This document shows positions 13,540 to 26,010 of a DNA stretch of 64,000 nucleotides, piece after piece. The stretch spans positions 3,349,001 through 3,413,000 of the forward strand of contig CP099843.1 of assembly GCA_030062745.1 (NCBI GenBank), in the 5' to 3' direction. Under the pieces are notes generated by a model, which saw only the letters and a list, made by a program, of their open reading frames with translations, did not search any database and was not told the origin of the DNA. The position numbers and the translations under genes are program-made. The stretch is from Capitulum mitella. Its lineage: Eukaryota > Arthropoda > Thecostraca > Pollicipedomorpha > Pollicipedidae. Position 1 is the first letter of the stretch. Every line of letters begins with the position of its first letter.

Positions 13540-14130
13540 GAGTTTCAGCCGCAGGTCGGCGAATCGAGCGCAAATCGCTCCGCGCCGAGCGAAGCGCAAT
13601 CGGCGCGGCGTCACCGCCACACCGATGGATGAACCCATTACTCATGTGCTTCAGACAGCCTCATGCATAGGCGAGGCGCCTCGCGTCCGGTGACGTCACG
13701 CCGACGGCGGACGGACGGGGCAGCGCAGCGCGGCCGGCGGTTCGTCACCGGCCGCGGTCATCGGCGCAATGTACGGCCGGTAAATCAGAGGCGAGCCGCC
13801 GGCGCCATGTTTTATTCAGCGGGCGGGTTTGCCGGCAGAAGCGGGGGACGCGATTAGCGGACGGCTCCCCTGCGTCCCGCCGTCCCCGGGCCGCCAGAAC
13901 GGGCGGGTCGGCCGCGGTCCCCGTCCCCCACGAGCGGCACGGCGACTCGATGAGCGAGGGGACACGGCGCTGATCTTTGTCTTGGCGAGCTGGCCCTCGC
14001 CCCGGGCGGCCCGGCTAAGCTGCAGCATATTAATGGCCGGTCCCGACGCTGGGCGATCAGCGCATGCCGACGACAGTCGTCGGGGCAAACGACTGCCCGT
14101 TCCCATCGGCGCCGCAGTGCTGGTTTCCAT
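13540..14130. other. GC-rich island without recognisable gene
   Basis: CpG-rich, with opposite-strand open frames of about 105 codons covering the same DNA. No splice-anchored or conserved peptide was recognised. Confidence 0.5.
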
Positions 14131-14479
14131 CATACAGAGCGGGATCTGAGGATGATTGCGCTACATTTACTTGTGTGGGTCGGAGAAAGGGGGAATGTGA
14201 CAAAGAGTAGGGCGAAAATAGCAGGCACTGTTACCGATTCACATCTTCCCCCACACCGGTTCCCTGGGTTTTGTTCGGAAAAGCCGTATCGATGTTTGGA
14301 ATGTTTCATGACCCCTTAATTAAATCATTGCAAGCAAATGAAGCTGCGCAGCTGTGAAATTCGAGTCGAGGCATCTCCATGAGCCACGTCGGTAGTGCAA
14401 TTCCCCTGTGTCTCGCCGTATTATGAACAATCGTCATAACATCTCTCGCACTAATGAGGCGACATCAGACAGCACCAAA

Positions 14480-14935
14480 ATGTTTCACCGCCTCCTCTGT
14501 TACTGCCTCTGGTGTCATATCTGCTTCTGCCTCCTCATTACGTTCAGTCGCTACCTCGGCTACTATCTCGCCAGCCACTTTTTCCTCTGCTCCTTGTCTT
14601 TGTGTTCGCTCCAGCGGTACCTACTGTTTCTACCTGTCCAGCTTCCTCTGAAGTTCATGTCTGCCCTCCCGCTACTTCTCACGTGGCCTCTGGCATCCTT
14701 GTTTACTCTGTCGCTTTCTCTGCCGTAGCCTCCGACATCGCCTTTATGGTAGACTCCCCAAAATCTCTGTGGCTGCTTGCGCCGCGGCATCTGCCGTTGC
14801 TCGTGCGGCTGCCTTGGCCGCTATCTCTGCCGTCGTCCTGCTGCCTCTGCCGCCTCTGCCCACATCTTCGTCTCGCCTCTGCCGCGACCGCTGCCGCCGC
14901 CTCTGCCGCCGCGCTGAGCGCCACGCCCCATGCGG
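14480..14935 (+). repeat. degenerate GCCTCTGCC low-complexity tract
   Basis: About 450 bp in which gcctctgcc/gccgcctctg and close relatives recur. On the minus strand it gives runs such as AEAAAAVAAEA. Several overlapping open frames arise in this tract on both strands, none with domain features. It could be a decayed Ala/Glu-rich coding repeat or simple sequence; I cannot decide. Confidence 0.55.
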
Positions 14936-17900
14936 ACAATCGGCCGGAAGGTGCAGGACGTGTCAGGGAGACAGGCCGGAATTGCGCCACGAACGTCGCA
15001 GCTGGGACGCCGACGGCGCACTTGTAGACACGCCTCGCGTGCTGGAGTGTGCGTCGCCGGCTGCGATCGAGGCCGGGGAAGGACCGCTGCAGGACGGTCC
15101 GCCGGCTCCCGCTGAGATCCGGCCCGCGATCCGGGCGCGGATCTGCGATCCTGCCTCCGCGGTGCCGGCGTCGGCGGCGAGGTGGTCCGTGCCGTGACCG
15201 CCGCCAGATGGCGTCTTTATGAGTCACTGGGCGGTGCCGTGTGACAGCCGGTGTGTCCTGAATTAATTACACACTTGTACGGCGCAGATGGCGTGCTGCC
15301 GCATAATGCGGTAATAAAGGCACGTCCTTTTGTCTTCCCCAGTGGGAGAATCATCTAGGAGCATAGCATTCACGTGTTGTTGTTCCCATGGCCCTTCGTG
15401 AAGTCAAGTTCCAGAAGATAAGCTTTATGGGTTTTCTCTGCCAGATTACGTGACTACCAGCACAAGATAACTCAATGCACATGTATCCAATGTGTGCAGT
15501 TCCCGATCAGCACAGAGAGAGATTCAGCCCAGTGCGTCGAGTGCCATATGAGAGAAAACTTCTCCGTGACAAATACTGCTCCGTTATTTCAGATCTGCTG
15601 GCAGAATTAGAGCAGCAGCTCCGGTAAAAAACAAAGGCTTGCAAGAGCCTTCATCGTTAGCGTCTTTTGAAAAATGAAAACTCGTGTTCGTAACTTGTGG
15701 CGATCCTCAGTAAAATGTTTACCGTAGCGAATGTCATGCGGAGTCCAGCATCAACGTTGTGAGTTTCGGTGACTTTTTAGACTAAGAAGGCAAAAAGAAC
15801 GTCTTCTGAACGGATGGTGTGAAGAATAAACTGGGTCATCCGATGTCATTTTCAAAACAAACGAAGGAAAGACGAGGCTCTTGAAACTGAGACAGTCCGA
15901 AAACCTCGAGCAGGGAAAAAAAGAGCCCAACTACTTTTTCGCACTTTAGAAAAGACAACAGCCGGCATGGTCCGGACCTGCGGAGGCTTTCGCGAAACAC
16001 CACCGTGCTATGTTGATTCAGCTTAACAGACTTTAGCAAGGAGCCAAATAGCCCGGGATCGCATGCCACACCCTAAGGCAGCGCTCGGACTAAACATCGC
16101 ATTTGGCCACTCCTTCCCGACACAAGATGGTAAAATCGAAGCTGACTTTCGAATGAAGTTCCGAGCTGGTGCAGAGCTATTCGTCGGAACCCGATGTACT
16201 CAGCAGGGAGGTTCCCGCACGAAGCTATTCTGGGGGCGCGATGAAGCGCAGTTGACGTTTCGGTCTTCAATACGATTTTAACGGCTCACGTTTCCACAAC
16301 AGCTGTCGCGGCCGCTGCCTCTCTCCGAACATCGATCCGTCCCGGTGCGTCCGTCGCCCCAAAGTGGATGCGTCGTTAGCTGCGGTACAGACATCCTCTT
16401 AACTTCTGTCGACAGCTGCGCGATCAGCCTTCCTCCTGGGTTATCCGAGTTCGGCGTATCCAATTCCCGCCGCGCCCGGCGCCGCACGGCAGAGGCCTCG
16501 TAAACTCCCGCGGAGAGGCGGCCGGCCACTGACGGAGAAACGGCCCTGCAGCGCCAACAGTTTCGCGCAAAAAAGGAAAAAACTCCCCGGGTGGGCGGAC
16601 GCCGAGAAATCCACTTTCCTTGAACGATCCAAATTATCCGTCAGTGATTTTCGCCGGGATGCTGGGCCACGTAATTTCTCCTGCGCAAATCGCAATGATT
16701 CCACCTCCAGTTCCTTGAAATGCATTCGATCACGTTAATCAGAGGTTGAATTGGAACTAACTTCTGTATACCTTTGCTGACAATATTGAAAAAGGAGTAA
16801 GCCTTCTGACAGGGGAGGCTGGAAACGGATTTGTCAAGTAGGCGGTTTTTAAGCACTGTTGTTACTGTTTTAATTTCTGACCTTCCGCACATTTAGTTCT
16901 AAAAATGCTCTAATCGGGTGGAGGAAATTAACGAACCAGTAACCGGACACTCACTAGTGATAAACATACTAGTGAAAGGATAATTAGTAGCAAAAAATAC
17001 CAACAAAAATAAAATTATTCCACTTTTTTGGAAGCAAACACGACTGTTGCATGGGACCTCCGAACGAAAGTGATGATTTGTTAGGTAGCGCTTGTAAGCC
17101 TACAAGCCAACAATTCAGAGCTGTCAGTGCATATGTATCTGTGTATGCCAGACGTACAATTGTTTTACGTCTTACAACTGATCTGCATAGTGTACAGTCA
17201 TGTTCTAGGAAAATAATGGTTTTCAGTTAGTCTGGGCACCGCCTGTCACAAAACCGACATCTGCCACCAATGTACATAACGTAGCTGACTGCAACTCGCC
17301 TCCCAGCGCAGAGGCTGTCGTAGTACGTTAGGATGATGAACGATGGACATGCTAGAGCTGTTTACACCGTCCGACCCGGACAACGGCCGACAACAGTGTC
17401 ATCACGCCGCATTGGCCTCACCAACTCGATTTATCGTCACTCACAACCACCGGTCGTCCCTGCTGAGTGGCATGGCAGAACGTTGGAAGTGTTTGTCACT
17501 CTGTCCGGGCCTTTCAAATGCGCTGCGACTACGCCCGAAAGTGACGGACGAGTTCGTGCATGAGCTCGTGACCTCACGCATCTGTTTTGGGCTGCTCGTC
17601 GTAATCCCGCTTTATGCATGGTGAAGATTCTTTTCCCTGAAATAAGTCATCTTGGCAAAGCTGTCAAAACCAATAATATTTGCACAGTTGAAATCAGGAA
17701 GTGCAGGTCAAGAGCAAAAACTCCATTTCTGATAAAAGAAAAGTTTGCATTGTTGGCTTATTCGGTATACCGGCAGCGATCACGGAAGCTTCTCTTCTAC
17801 AGCCGGCAAAAGTGGAACTACCTGTACTCTTGGTTTTGAAAATGCAACACTAATAATCCCGCAGTTTAATGTCAGACTTGTGACAATTCGCAAAAAACGA

Positions 17901-17997
17901 GTTTATAACTGCTCCCGGAAACATCAATAACTTACTCGTGATTCCACCACTGGCCCATGGCAGACGTCCCAGGCCAAGCTCTACAGAATGCAGATGA

Positions 17998-18345
17998 CCG
18001 AGGTCAGATCAGTGACCCCTATAGCGACTCCTCCCTCGGCTAAGGTCAGGCAAGTGATCTCCTCCGTTGACTCCTCGCTCCGCCAAGGTCGGGTCAGTGA
18101 TCTCCTCTGGTGACTCCTCCCTCGGCTGAGGTCAGGTCAGTGATCTCTTCCGGTGACGTCTCGCTCCACCGGGGTCAGGTCAGGGACCTCCTCTGGTGAC
18201 TCCTCCCTCGGCTGAGGTCAGGTCAATGATCTCCTCTGGTGACTCCTCCCTCGGCTGAGGTCAGGTCAGTGACCTCCTCCGGCGACTCTTCCCTCGGCTG
18301 AGGCCAGGCAGGTGGCCTCCTCTGGCGACTCCGGCCTGACCGCCG
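17998..18345 (+). repeat. 43-bp minisatellite, about eight copies
   Basis: The block gactcctccctcggctgagg followed by tcaggtcagtgatctcctc recurs at about 43-bp steps (gactc at 18026, 18069, 18112 and onward). Copies differ by point changes. Each unit carries one or two AGGTCA-type hexamers. Confidence 0.88.
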
Positions 18346-19619
18346 GCCGAGGTCAGGCCGGCGAGCCCCGAGAGCTCCTCCCTCGCGACGATGGCCGCCG
18401 GGCGGCCCGGCCGGCGCCTCCCATTGTGTCGCCGGGATTACTGGTGTCATTTGTTACCAGCTGGTATTGATTTGAGCATCAAGCGACGGCGAGGAGGCGG
18501 CCGCCGCACGGCCCGGCCAGATTTCTCCCCCCGCCGGCGATGACGACGCGATGACGCGTGCCGACGCAGGCCGCCGCCGGCGCGGGCCGCCGCTCGCCGC
18601 GATGCTCCCACGGGCGGAGAGCCCCGCGCCTGGGGGATCTCCCACGCGCGGCGACGCGGTGCTCAGCGCGCTCCTTCACGCAGGAGTAGCGAGCCGGGGA
18701 CGGACTAGGCGGGCGGCGGCTCGTGATGACGGTGCCGGCCGCCAACGAGCAGTCGTCGGAACGTGTCAGTGCGATCTGTCGCGGCGAACGGGACTCTCCG
18801 TATTTGATGGCCCCATCGCCGGGACTCCCCGCAGCCCACTGCGGTGCCCTGACGGCTCAGCGCCCCAGCAGTTTTTGACGGTCTGGACCGCTCACGCCGG
18901 GCGATCGATTGGCTTAGCCCAGTTTACCCTTGGCTCCGTGTTAACAGCCCGACTACAAAGGCTGGCCGCGTTGTTTAAAACACGAAGGCTACCTTCCGTC
19001 AGCGCCCATTCAGAGCTCTGCGCTTTGGTTCCGATTCGCTGTCTGTCAGTGCCGCGGAGCCAAGGCGTGAAATAACACCGAAGAATGGTCAGACGTAACC
19101 TTCGCCGTTCAGAGCACGGCGATACTTCGAATTTGGAAGCGCTCATCCGAGATTTACTGGAGGAATTTGCCAACTTCCGTCAACTGCAATGCGACATTTG
19201 CATTTTACCTGTTAACTGCGAAAACCAAAAGACTCATGCCAGTGATTCAAAAGGCAATCGTTGGCTGGTCTCCTAGTGACCCGAGATGGACTCTTGTATA
19301 GGCCTTGTAAGGTCACAATGACTTAAAAAAGATGACGTTAGAACCTGGAAATAACAAAATGAAAAAATAGCGTGAAACGACGATGCTGGAATTTTCGAAA
19401 CAGACCAATGCGTTTATTCCTCCTCTTTTTCATGAACATTTTGTTGTTCTCCGTCATACTAATAAATATTTAAAGCTTCGCGGTGTCCCGTCCGTTGTTT
19501 TCAGTTCATGCGAACTTTCCGCGGTAAATCAAGGACTAACAAAATAGTTCCCATTTCCCCCAAACTTAAACGCGTGTATTTCCAAACGTTTTCATATCAT
19601 ACCTCCTACATAGTTTATC

Positions 19620-19765
19620 TCCCTCTACCTCCACTTCCCCTCTCCCATATGTCACATATATCACATATCACATATCACATATACGCAATCCCTCTCTCCC
19701 ATATCTCTCTCTTCCCCATCTTCCATTCCTTTCCCCTCTGTCCCTCTCTCTCTCTCTCCCTCTCT
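19620..19765 (+). repeat. simple sequence: catatcacat then (CT)n
   Basis: tcacatatatcacatatcac repeats pass into ccctctgtccctctctctct pyrimidine tract. Confidence 0.85.
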
Positions 19766-22259
19766 TCATTCTGTATTTGTTTCTGTATATCTGTAGGCTG
19801 TGCATATGTGCGCAACATTGATACGGGAAATGGCGCACGCTATGAGGAAAGCATCCGGTTCCGCTGCAGTCTATACCACGGCTCAGCATAATCTCTGATG
19901 CATTGACACATCGACCACGGCGCTATAAGCCTTGCCAGCGAATGGAAGAAACCTCGCCCTCAAGGAAATACGGTAAATTTGGGCTCCAAAATTATGTTTG
20001 TGCACCCTTTTTTGCGACACCTGCAAATCCTAGTGAAAAAGGATGGCACGACTGGCTTCAGCCAGTTTTCCGTTTTACAAGAAAGCAAGTTCCGTCCAAA
20101 ACGCTCCTATACCAGAGAGCGTTTGCGAATTTAGGAACGTTTCCTTAGGCTGAGATACGTCCCAGATGAGACGTCCGGGTGGAAGCAGTCCAAGAAATTA
20201 TTTGAAAGTTTGCTACATTTGAACTGGAAAAGCCAACTTAGGACTGGTTAGGAAAGATGTTAAGGTGACAGTCCGTTTTTGCACAAATACTATTCATTGT
20301 TTTCAAGTCAAAGTGGATGTGCAACAAGTGAAAAACACCGGACTGTGAAACGAATTATTAGGTGCCTTAACACAGGTATCCTCGAATGTTCTCAAGACTA
20401 CACAATAATTTCATGACCTTGCAAGTGAAATTAACTAGCAGCCTAAAGGTTTCTAGAATATTGTGCGTTACTCTCATTTATTTACGCAACTTCCTCTCTT
20501 CTTTCCACGGCTTTCAACCAGATTATATTGCCACTTACCAGCGTCATGTGCAAGCAAGGCATTTAATATGACGATTTTGCGCTACGCCAGTCACTGTTTC
20601 GTTACTCCAAGTACTGAACAGACGCATAATAAAAAGCAGTGACTTACTTCCAGTCAGGCCTTACATGAAATATGTGCCAGAAGGTAAATGGCCTGAAACG
20701 GCGTGATCACGCTAAGCTCCTGTCCATGTTTCGGAAACGCGCTGGGTTTTTTATCTGTCTGCAATTGCAAGCACATCCACACTCTTTTCATGTGTGCAAG
20801 TGTGAAACACCTGAGCAGGAACGGCCGTGCTAAGAAGCTGAGCAACGAAGAAGGATCAAAAGCTTAACTCCGGACATGAGACCGTTACACAAGCGGCTGG
20901 GGCCTCCAGCTGATCATTTTTGCCGTCGTCCCGTAATACAAAATCGATGCCGCTGTTGTCTTAAATATTTTATCGGGCCGAGGCCAGATGCCCTGGGCTC
21001 GTGCACTCCAGACCTCGTCAAATTGTCGGCCGCAGGGAACAAAAGTTCTGATGGAACATTTTGATTGCCATCTGTCTCTGAACAGCGGACAGAGCTGTGC
21101 CGGATGTTTGTGAAGCTCACGAGCCGCCGTTCATGACCTGAAAACCATTATTAGTAACGATTCAGGTAGCACGTAGTAGAGATTCAGGCCACCGGATTTT
21201 TCCCAAAATAAATGCATACCTCTTCATCAAGTTGATATTTTTGATGTCTAAATAAAATAAAGGCATGTAACAGCTGGTCACTGAATTTCATGAAGGACAT
21301 GGTGGTGTCACGAGACGCCGGCTCGAATCGCTCATTGGCAACCTTGATAAAAAAAGGCGAAAAAGAAATAAAAAAACACACACACACCAAGCTGGTTAAA
21401 AGATTCTAAACCTCCAAAATCCTTCATGTCCTTGGACAGTCAGCCAGTCGAGGAAATGTTACGAGGATAAACGTCGTGGGAATTTCTAGGCATTTTCCCC
21501 GTCTGACCGCTAATCACTGTAAGTGTCTACCTACGCCTATCCAGCACAGCATTCCTCCATCAGCATGTTATTGTCACTGAGACTGATATCGGACCGCCGT
21601 GGCGTTCAATGCCCCCGTCGCCCGAGGTCGAGACGTGGGACTCTGGTCAGGGCCCGGGTGGGTCAACATTTCTGTGGTGGCCCACTGAGAGAACCGCATT
21701 TACGCCGGCAGCAAATACTGCCAAACGGACTGCAGCGGGAAACGCAATAACGTGGGCCGATCGGTCAACCTGTTTATCTCAAACATAGCGGTACATAGGG
21801 CACCAGCCTCAGGGTATCGATATCCGCGCTGAACTGGTGTTTTGTCTGGAGCGAAAACGGAGCCCGGCAAATGTTTTAGCGAGAAAGCCTCGCTCGTGTG
21901 GCGATATTTGATACGTCATTCAGTCTTGCTATACGTGACATCCAGACCTGAATGACGGGGTGGAATATCCCATGAACTGCACTGCCCTCGACAGAATGTG
22001 TGTCCCTCTAATAGCTCTCGTCAGATTAAACATGACGTTATTTTTCCCACTTCGATTTGTCCAGCCTAGCCGCTACGGATTCGGTCTCACAGAGAAACAC
22101 GGCTGCTACACTCGTTCGATTCAATGTGCCGCGCCACCATCCGGCTTTGGTGTAGTGCGCCATTGATACTAATATCGCGCCATAAAGCTCTCGTTTCCCA
22201 GCGTGACATTAAACTGAATGCAGACTGCCCAGAATGAATGCGACGTCAGATCTGGCACG

Positions 22260-22865
22260 CCCGGTCAGGCGAGAACTAACGTGACCCGTTGGAAACGAGC
22301 CCGACGTAGCTTTGATCTTTGGTCGGGGACCACAGCGATCATCATTCGGCAGCGATCAATGGGGCGTCGCCGGTCCCCGGGGACCAATCGTGTCCGCCGG
22401 AGCCAGTTACCGGGGGCGTTCACGGCCTCCGGGCCTCCAGGCAGCGGCTGCCGGACGCCGTCAAAGAGCTGGGCTTCGTTCGCCCGCCGCCGGACGGAAA
22501 ACGAACGACTGTCCGCGCCGGAGAGGCGGGCGCTCTGGCCAGCCCGGCGCGAGCTTTGTGATGAGACTCGATGAAGGGACGGAGGCGCGTCGAGCAGCAG
22601 CGGCGGCCAGCCGTAGATCTGCCGTCGGGCGCCGGTGAAACGCAAGGCGTCGAGAGAGACAAAGAGCTCGGTCCCGTCCGCGCAAGCAGCGGACCCAGCT
22701 CAACGTCTGTCCATCGGAACGTTTGGCCATACCGCGCCCAGCCGAATCTGTCCCGGGAACACCCGGATCTGGAGCGCAGTCTAGCCATCGGAACCTTTGA
22801 CAATGCCCGCCCAGACGAATGCGTCGAGGAACCACCTCGTCGACGTCGCGTTCCTGACTGCGACG
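22260..22865. other. GC-rich island with internal duplication
   Basis: CpG-rich block with open frames on both strands. ccatcggaac plus gtttggcc/ctttgaca recurs about 77 bp apart (22711 and 22788). No domain recognised. Confidence 0.45.
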
Positions 22866-22895
22866 TCGGCTAAATAACTATCCGTCTCGTTTACA

Positions 22896-22928
22896 GCATC
22901 AGCGTCAGCATCAGCATCAGCAGCATCG
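22896..22928 (+). repeat. trinucleotide-type (CAGCAT) repeat
   Basis: agcatcagcgtcagcatcag type repeat of about 33 bases. Confidence 0.85.
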
Positions 22929-23047
22929 TCTGCCTGGGAAAACTGGGACAGGAATCACTGATGACAGCAGCCTAGTGCCGAGGCCCCTGAATTTGAATAT
23001 ATACCGTTTCTGCGTGGAATGCCGATGTGTTTTAGTCGCGAAACCTC

Positions 23048-23187
23048 GCGCAACCACATGGTCGTGCGTTCATATTTCGTCTTTATTTTGAACCTGAGGA
23101 ATTTATTAAGACCGTCCACGCGCAACCACATGGTCGCGCGTACATATTTCACCCTCATTTTGAGCCTCAGGAATTAATTAAGACCGT
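23048..23187 (+). repeat. 72-bp tandem duplication
   Basis: gcgcaaccacatggtcgtgcg with catatttc, attttgaRcctSaggaatt and attaagaccgt occurs at 23048 and again at 23120. The two copies differ at a handful of positions. Confidence 0.9.
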
Positions 23188-24099
23188 TTTTTAACTCGCA
23201 GAGATAATGATCTTTTGAAGCGCTCTTGTTGCTTCGCTTAAATCAAGGGGAAACGAGTAAAGAGGAAGCACAAGCCCAATGCTTCAGCCTTTGCCGCCTG
23301 GCAGTGAGCAGCGGCTCCCGCCCGTTGTACAAAAAAAATGCCGATTTATTCAGGGAAATGTTCCATCTTTATTACGTGTTTTCAGCTCAGATGGCCAAGA
23401 TATAGGCTGCACTCAGTATGCAGTTTAAATTACATCGCTGCACTTGCAGAAATTCAAAGCTTTCACGGTTTTTTTCTGTGTGCTATCCAGCCGTGTCCTT
23501 TTTATGGCTGCTGCATGACGTGAGGGACTGGCACAGGTCGGTGAACAATTGCAGAAGCAATGTGTTCATCGGTCTGTACTGCGTCTGCGGTTATATCGGC
23601 GGATTACTAGAGAATATTCTCGTCACTTGACTCAATTTGTTACACTTCAAGAAATTTCTCTCAAAAATGAATGTGGTAAACATGATTAGATACATTTTTG
23701 GGCCGACAAAATCTGTTCACGGCAAGTCAACTAAAATAAAGCAGACCCTCAACGTACGTAGTTCAAGGGATAGACCTGTTTCCAAAGTAGTTGAACTACT
23801 CGCGAAACAAATGCCCAACAGTGCCTTTTGAGAATCACTGAATCATTCTATCCAAAAAAAAGTTCATCAGCAGATTGCCGGGAGGACGGATTTGGGTTTG
23901 TGCGATGGCCGTTACTCACGTTCGGGCACCGATATGTAGAAATGTAATTACGAGCAGCTTTGAGGGATTTTAAGCAAACAGTTGTCCGTGGCTTTAAATC
24001 CACATGATTCCATCTTTAGATCGATGTACCAAAGGATGGATCACTAGCTTTATTAAGTTTGACATTCTGATTCAGCATGTTGGAAGGATCGAGTGAGCA

Positions 24100-24171
24100 G
24101 CGTATACGAGACCTGTGTCACAGACCTGTGTCACAGACCGTATACGAGACCTCGTACAAGACCTGTGCCAC
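24100..24171 (+). repeat. short imperfect tandem repeat
   Basis: gtatacgagacc and gacctgtgtcaca alternate several times (tatacgagacctgtgtcaca, gacctgtgtcacagaccg, tatacgagacctcg). Confidence 0.75.
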
Positions 24172-25519
24172 AATCCTAAACGCATAAAACATTCATACAA
24201 AACTAAGCAATGTTTCGACATTTTTTTCGTTTGCTTTCTTTCAACGAACTGTGGTAACATTCGTTCAGTTTCCTTGCAAGATCCCAGCTTAAATGTCTAC
24301 GTCTTCCCGCTTAATTCGGAATAAAGCATGATTTGACCGACGTAAAAATTTGCATTGTTATCTCGGTGCATTGTTATCATCACCAGTACCGTTATGTCTT
24401 TGACGTTTCAATACAAGCTATCGCCGTAATACTTTTACGCCTTAATACATACCTGACGCATAAAACACTCATAATGCATACTTGATATATTAATTAATAC
24501 TTGCGCCGTTTTCACATTTACGGCCAGGCATACGTCTAGCTCTGAAAAATGGATGCCAAGATCCAGAACTTATGAGCCCAGATTCCAAATCCAGCCCCAT
24601 CCAAGACACATGTCCTGCAGTTCATCGAAAAATCAAAGTGGGATCCAAGATCCCGCCTCAAGTTCTGTCAAGAAACCAAAAACGATCAAAGATCCAGTCT
24701 CTGATCTGCTGAAAGGATCCAATAAATCCGAGATGCGTGATCCGGCATTGGGGTGAAAGATCTATGGTTTTAGCATTTTAGGACCTGGTGCGTTGATTTT
24801 ATCTTACCGAGCATTTAGTCGATTCGAAGTATTTAAAGAAGACCTTTTTACGTGCTGGTTCCAACAGCAATTTTCATGTTCATGCCAATGAGATCTCCTT
24901 TAAGTTGCCTAAAGAAAGACCTGAGAGATTAATATGGTATCCAGGGTCTCAGATACGTGAAAACCCGAGATTCAAACGTCAGCCTTGTCAGTGAACTTGA
25001 TCTGATCCAAGATGTAGCCATCATTTTGCCAATAGGTCCGCCAGCGTACGGGATCCAAGCTTCGTTTATCCGAGGATTCAGATCAGATCCAAGATACAGT
25101 TAAAAGTTTTCCAAAAGACTCCCTGGAATGTAAAAATGACTTATGGGATCTGGGCACATGTCGGCAAAGGATATGGAGCCCGAAACGACATTATTCACAC
25201 ATGAAAATCCGGTGAATACCATTGTGCATTTAACCCAAGACGTCTGAACGTGACTTTAATATTATCCTTTCTTGAAGCTCAGAGGGCACTGTCCTGGTGG
25301 AATATCTAATGTATGACGCCCACCGTCCAGTCTCATGTTATTTAATATTCTTGGAAATAATACAGTGTGTAGTTATTCCTAGCGAGCAAGCCCGCACTGT
25401 CAGACTAATAATTTCTGCGCACACTGGAGCACCTGAATCCTTCACGCCAGCCATTCTTGACGCCTCAAATGGCCCCCTTATGGGCACGTCACCATTGCTC
25501 AACTTACGTAATTAACGTC

Positions 25520-26010
25520 GCTAAACCACCGGCGGCGGCCGCTATCAGAGAGCCGAAACCGTTCCGACTGTCTCTCGAGACCCAGGAGCCCACTTCAAAC
25601 GGCCTGTCAGCGACAGCGCCTCACGAGCGCGGCCGCCGCCGCGGGCGACGATCGCACTTACCGTGCAGAAGGCGGTGACCTAGGTCATGGTGCGCGCCGG
25701 AGCAAGACGTCCAACGACCGTCCCGAGCCGCCCAGCGCCGCCCCGTTACGACGCGGCCACACGGTATCGACTGGCCCGGCCGACGCCGCCGCCGCCGGCG
25801 GTCCCCAAAAACACGCCGGCCGTCGTCGGCGACGACGCAGCGACGGCGGCGGCGCGCTCGGGCGCGGCGGCGGCGGCGGCTGCGCCCGGTTCGCGGCCAA
25901 TTAGCCCACGCGCCGGATCCGGAGACAATCTGGTTACCGGGCACTCAGTGCGCCACGAGGAGGGCCGCTCGGGGACGCTGCGTGACCGGTGCGGCGTCTT
26001 CGGTCTCTGA
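25520..26010. other. GC-rich island, possible minus-strand first exon
   Basis: CpG-rich tract. On the minus strand ttctgcacggtaagtgcgat near 25650-25675 contains a consensus donor GTAAGT after an open Arg/Pro-rich frame. This is the only hint of splicing; no partner exon or homology is seen. Confidence 0.25.

Larger units (their letters stand above)
12689..17997. other. no supported gene outside listed islands and repeats
   Basis: GC-rich patches near 14940-15230 and 16290-16560 give short open frames on both strands. Nothing recognised. Confidence 0.45.
18346..23047. other. no supported gene outside listed islands and repeats
   Basis: GC-rich block 18340-18740 adjoins the 43-bp minisatellite. 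A plus frame at 21523-21750 has a stretch HFCGGPL that recalls trypsin-like proteases but lacks the rest of the fold. Confidence 0.45.

Noticed and set aside
14408-15227. Hydrophobic Leu/Ser-rich membrane protein on the plus strand
   Set aside because: The hydrophobicity comes from the ctctgcctc simple-sequence tract, and overlapping frames on both strands are equally open.
21640-21750. HFCGGPL stretch suggesting a trypsin-like protease
   Set aside because: No AAHC or GDSGGP motif and no flanking exon; a chance match.
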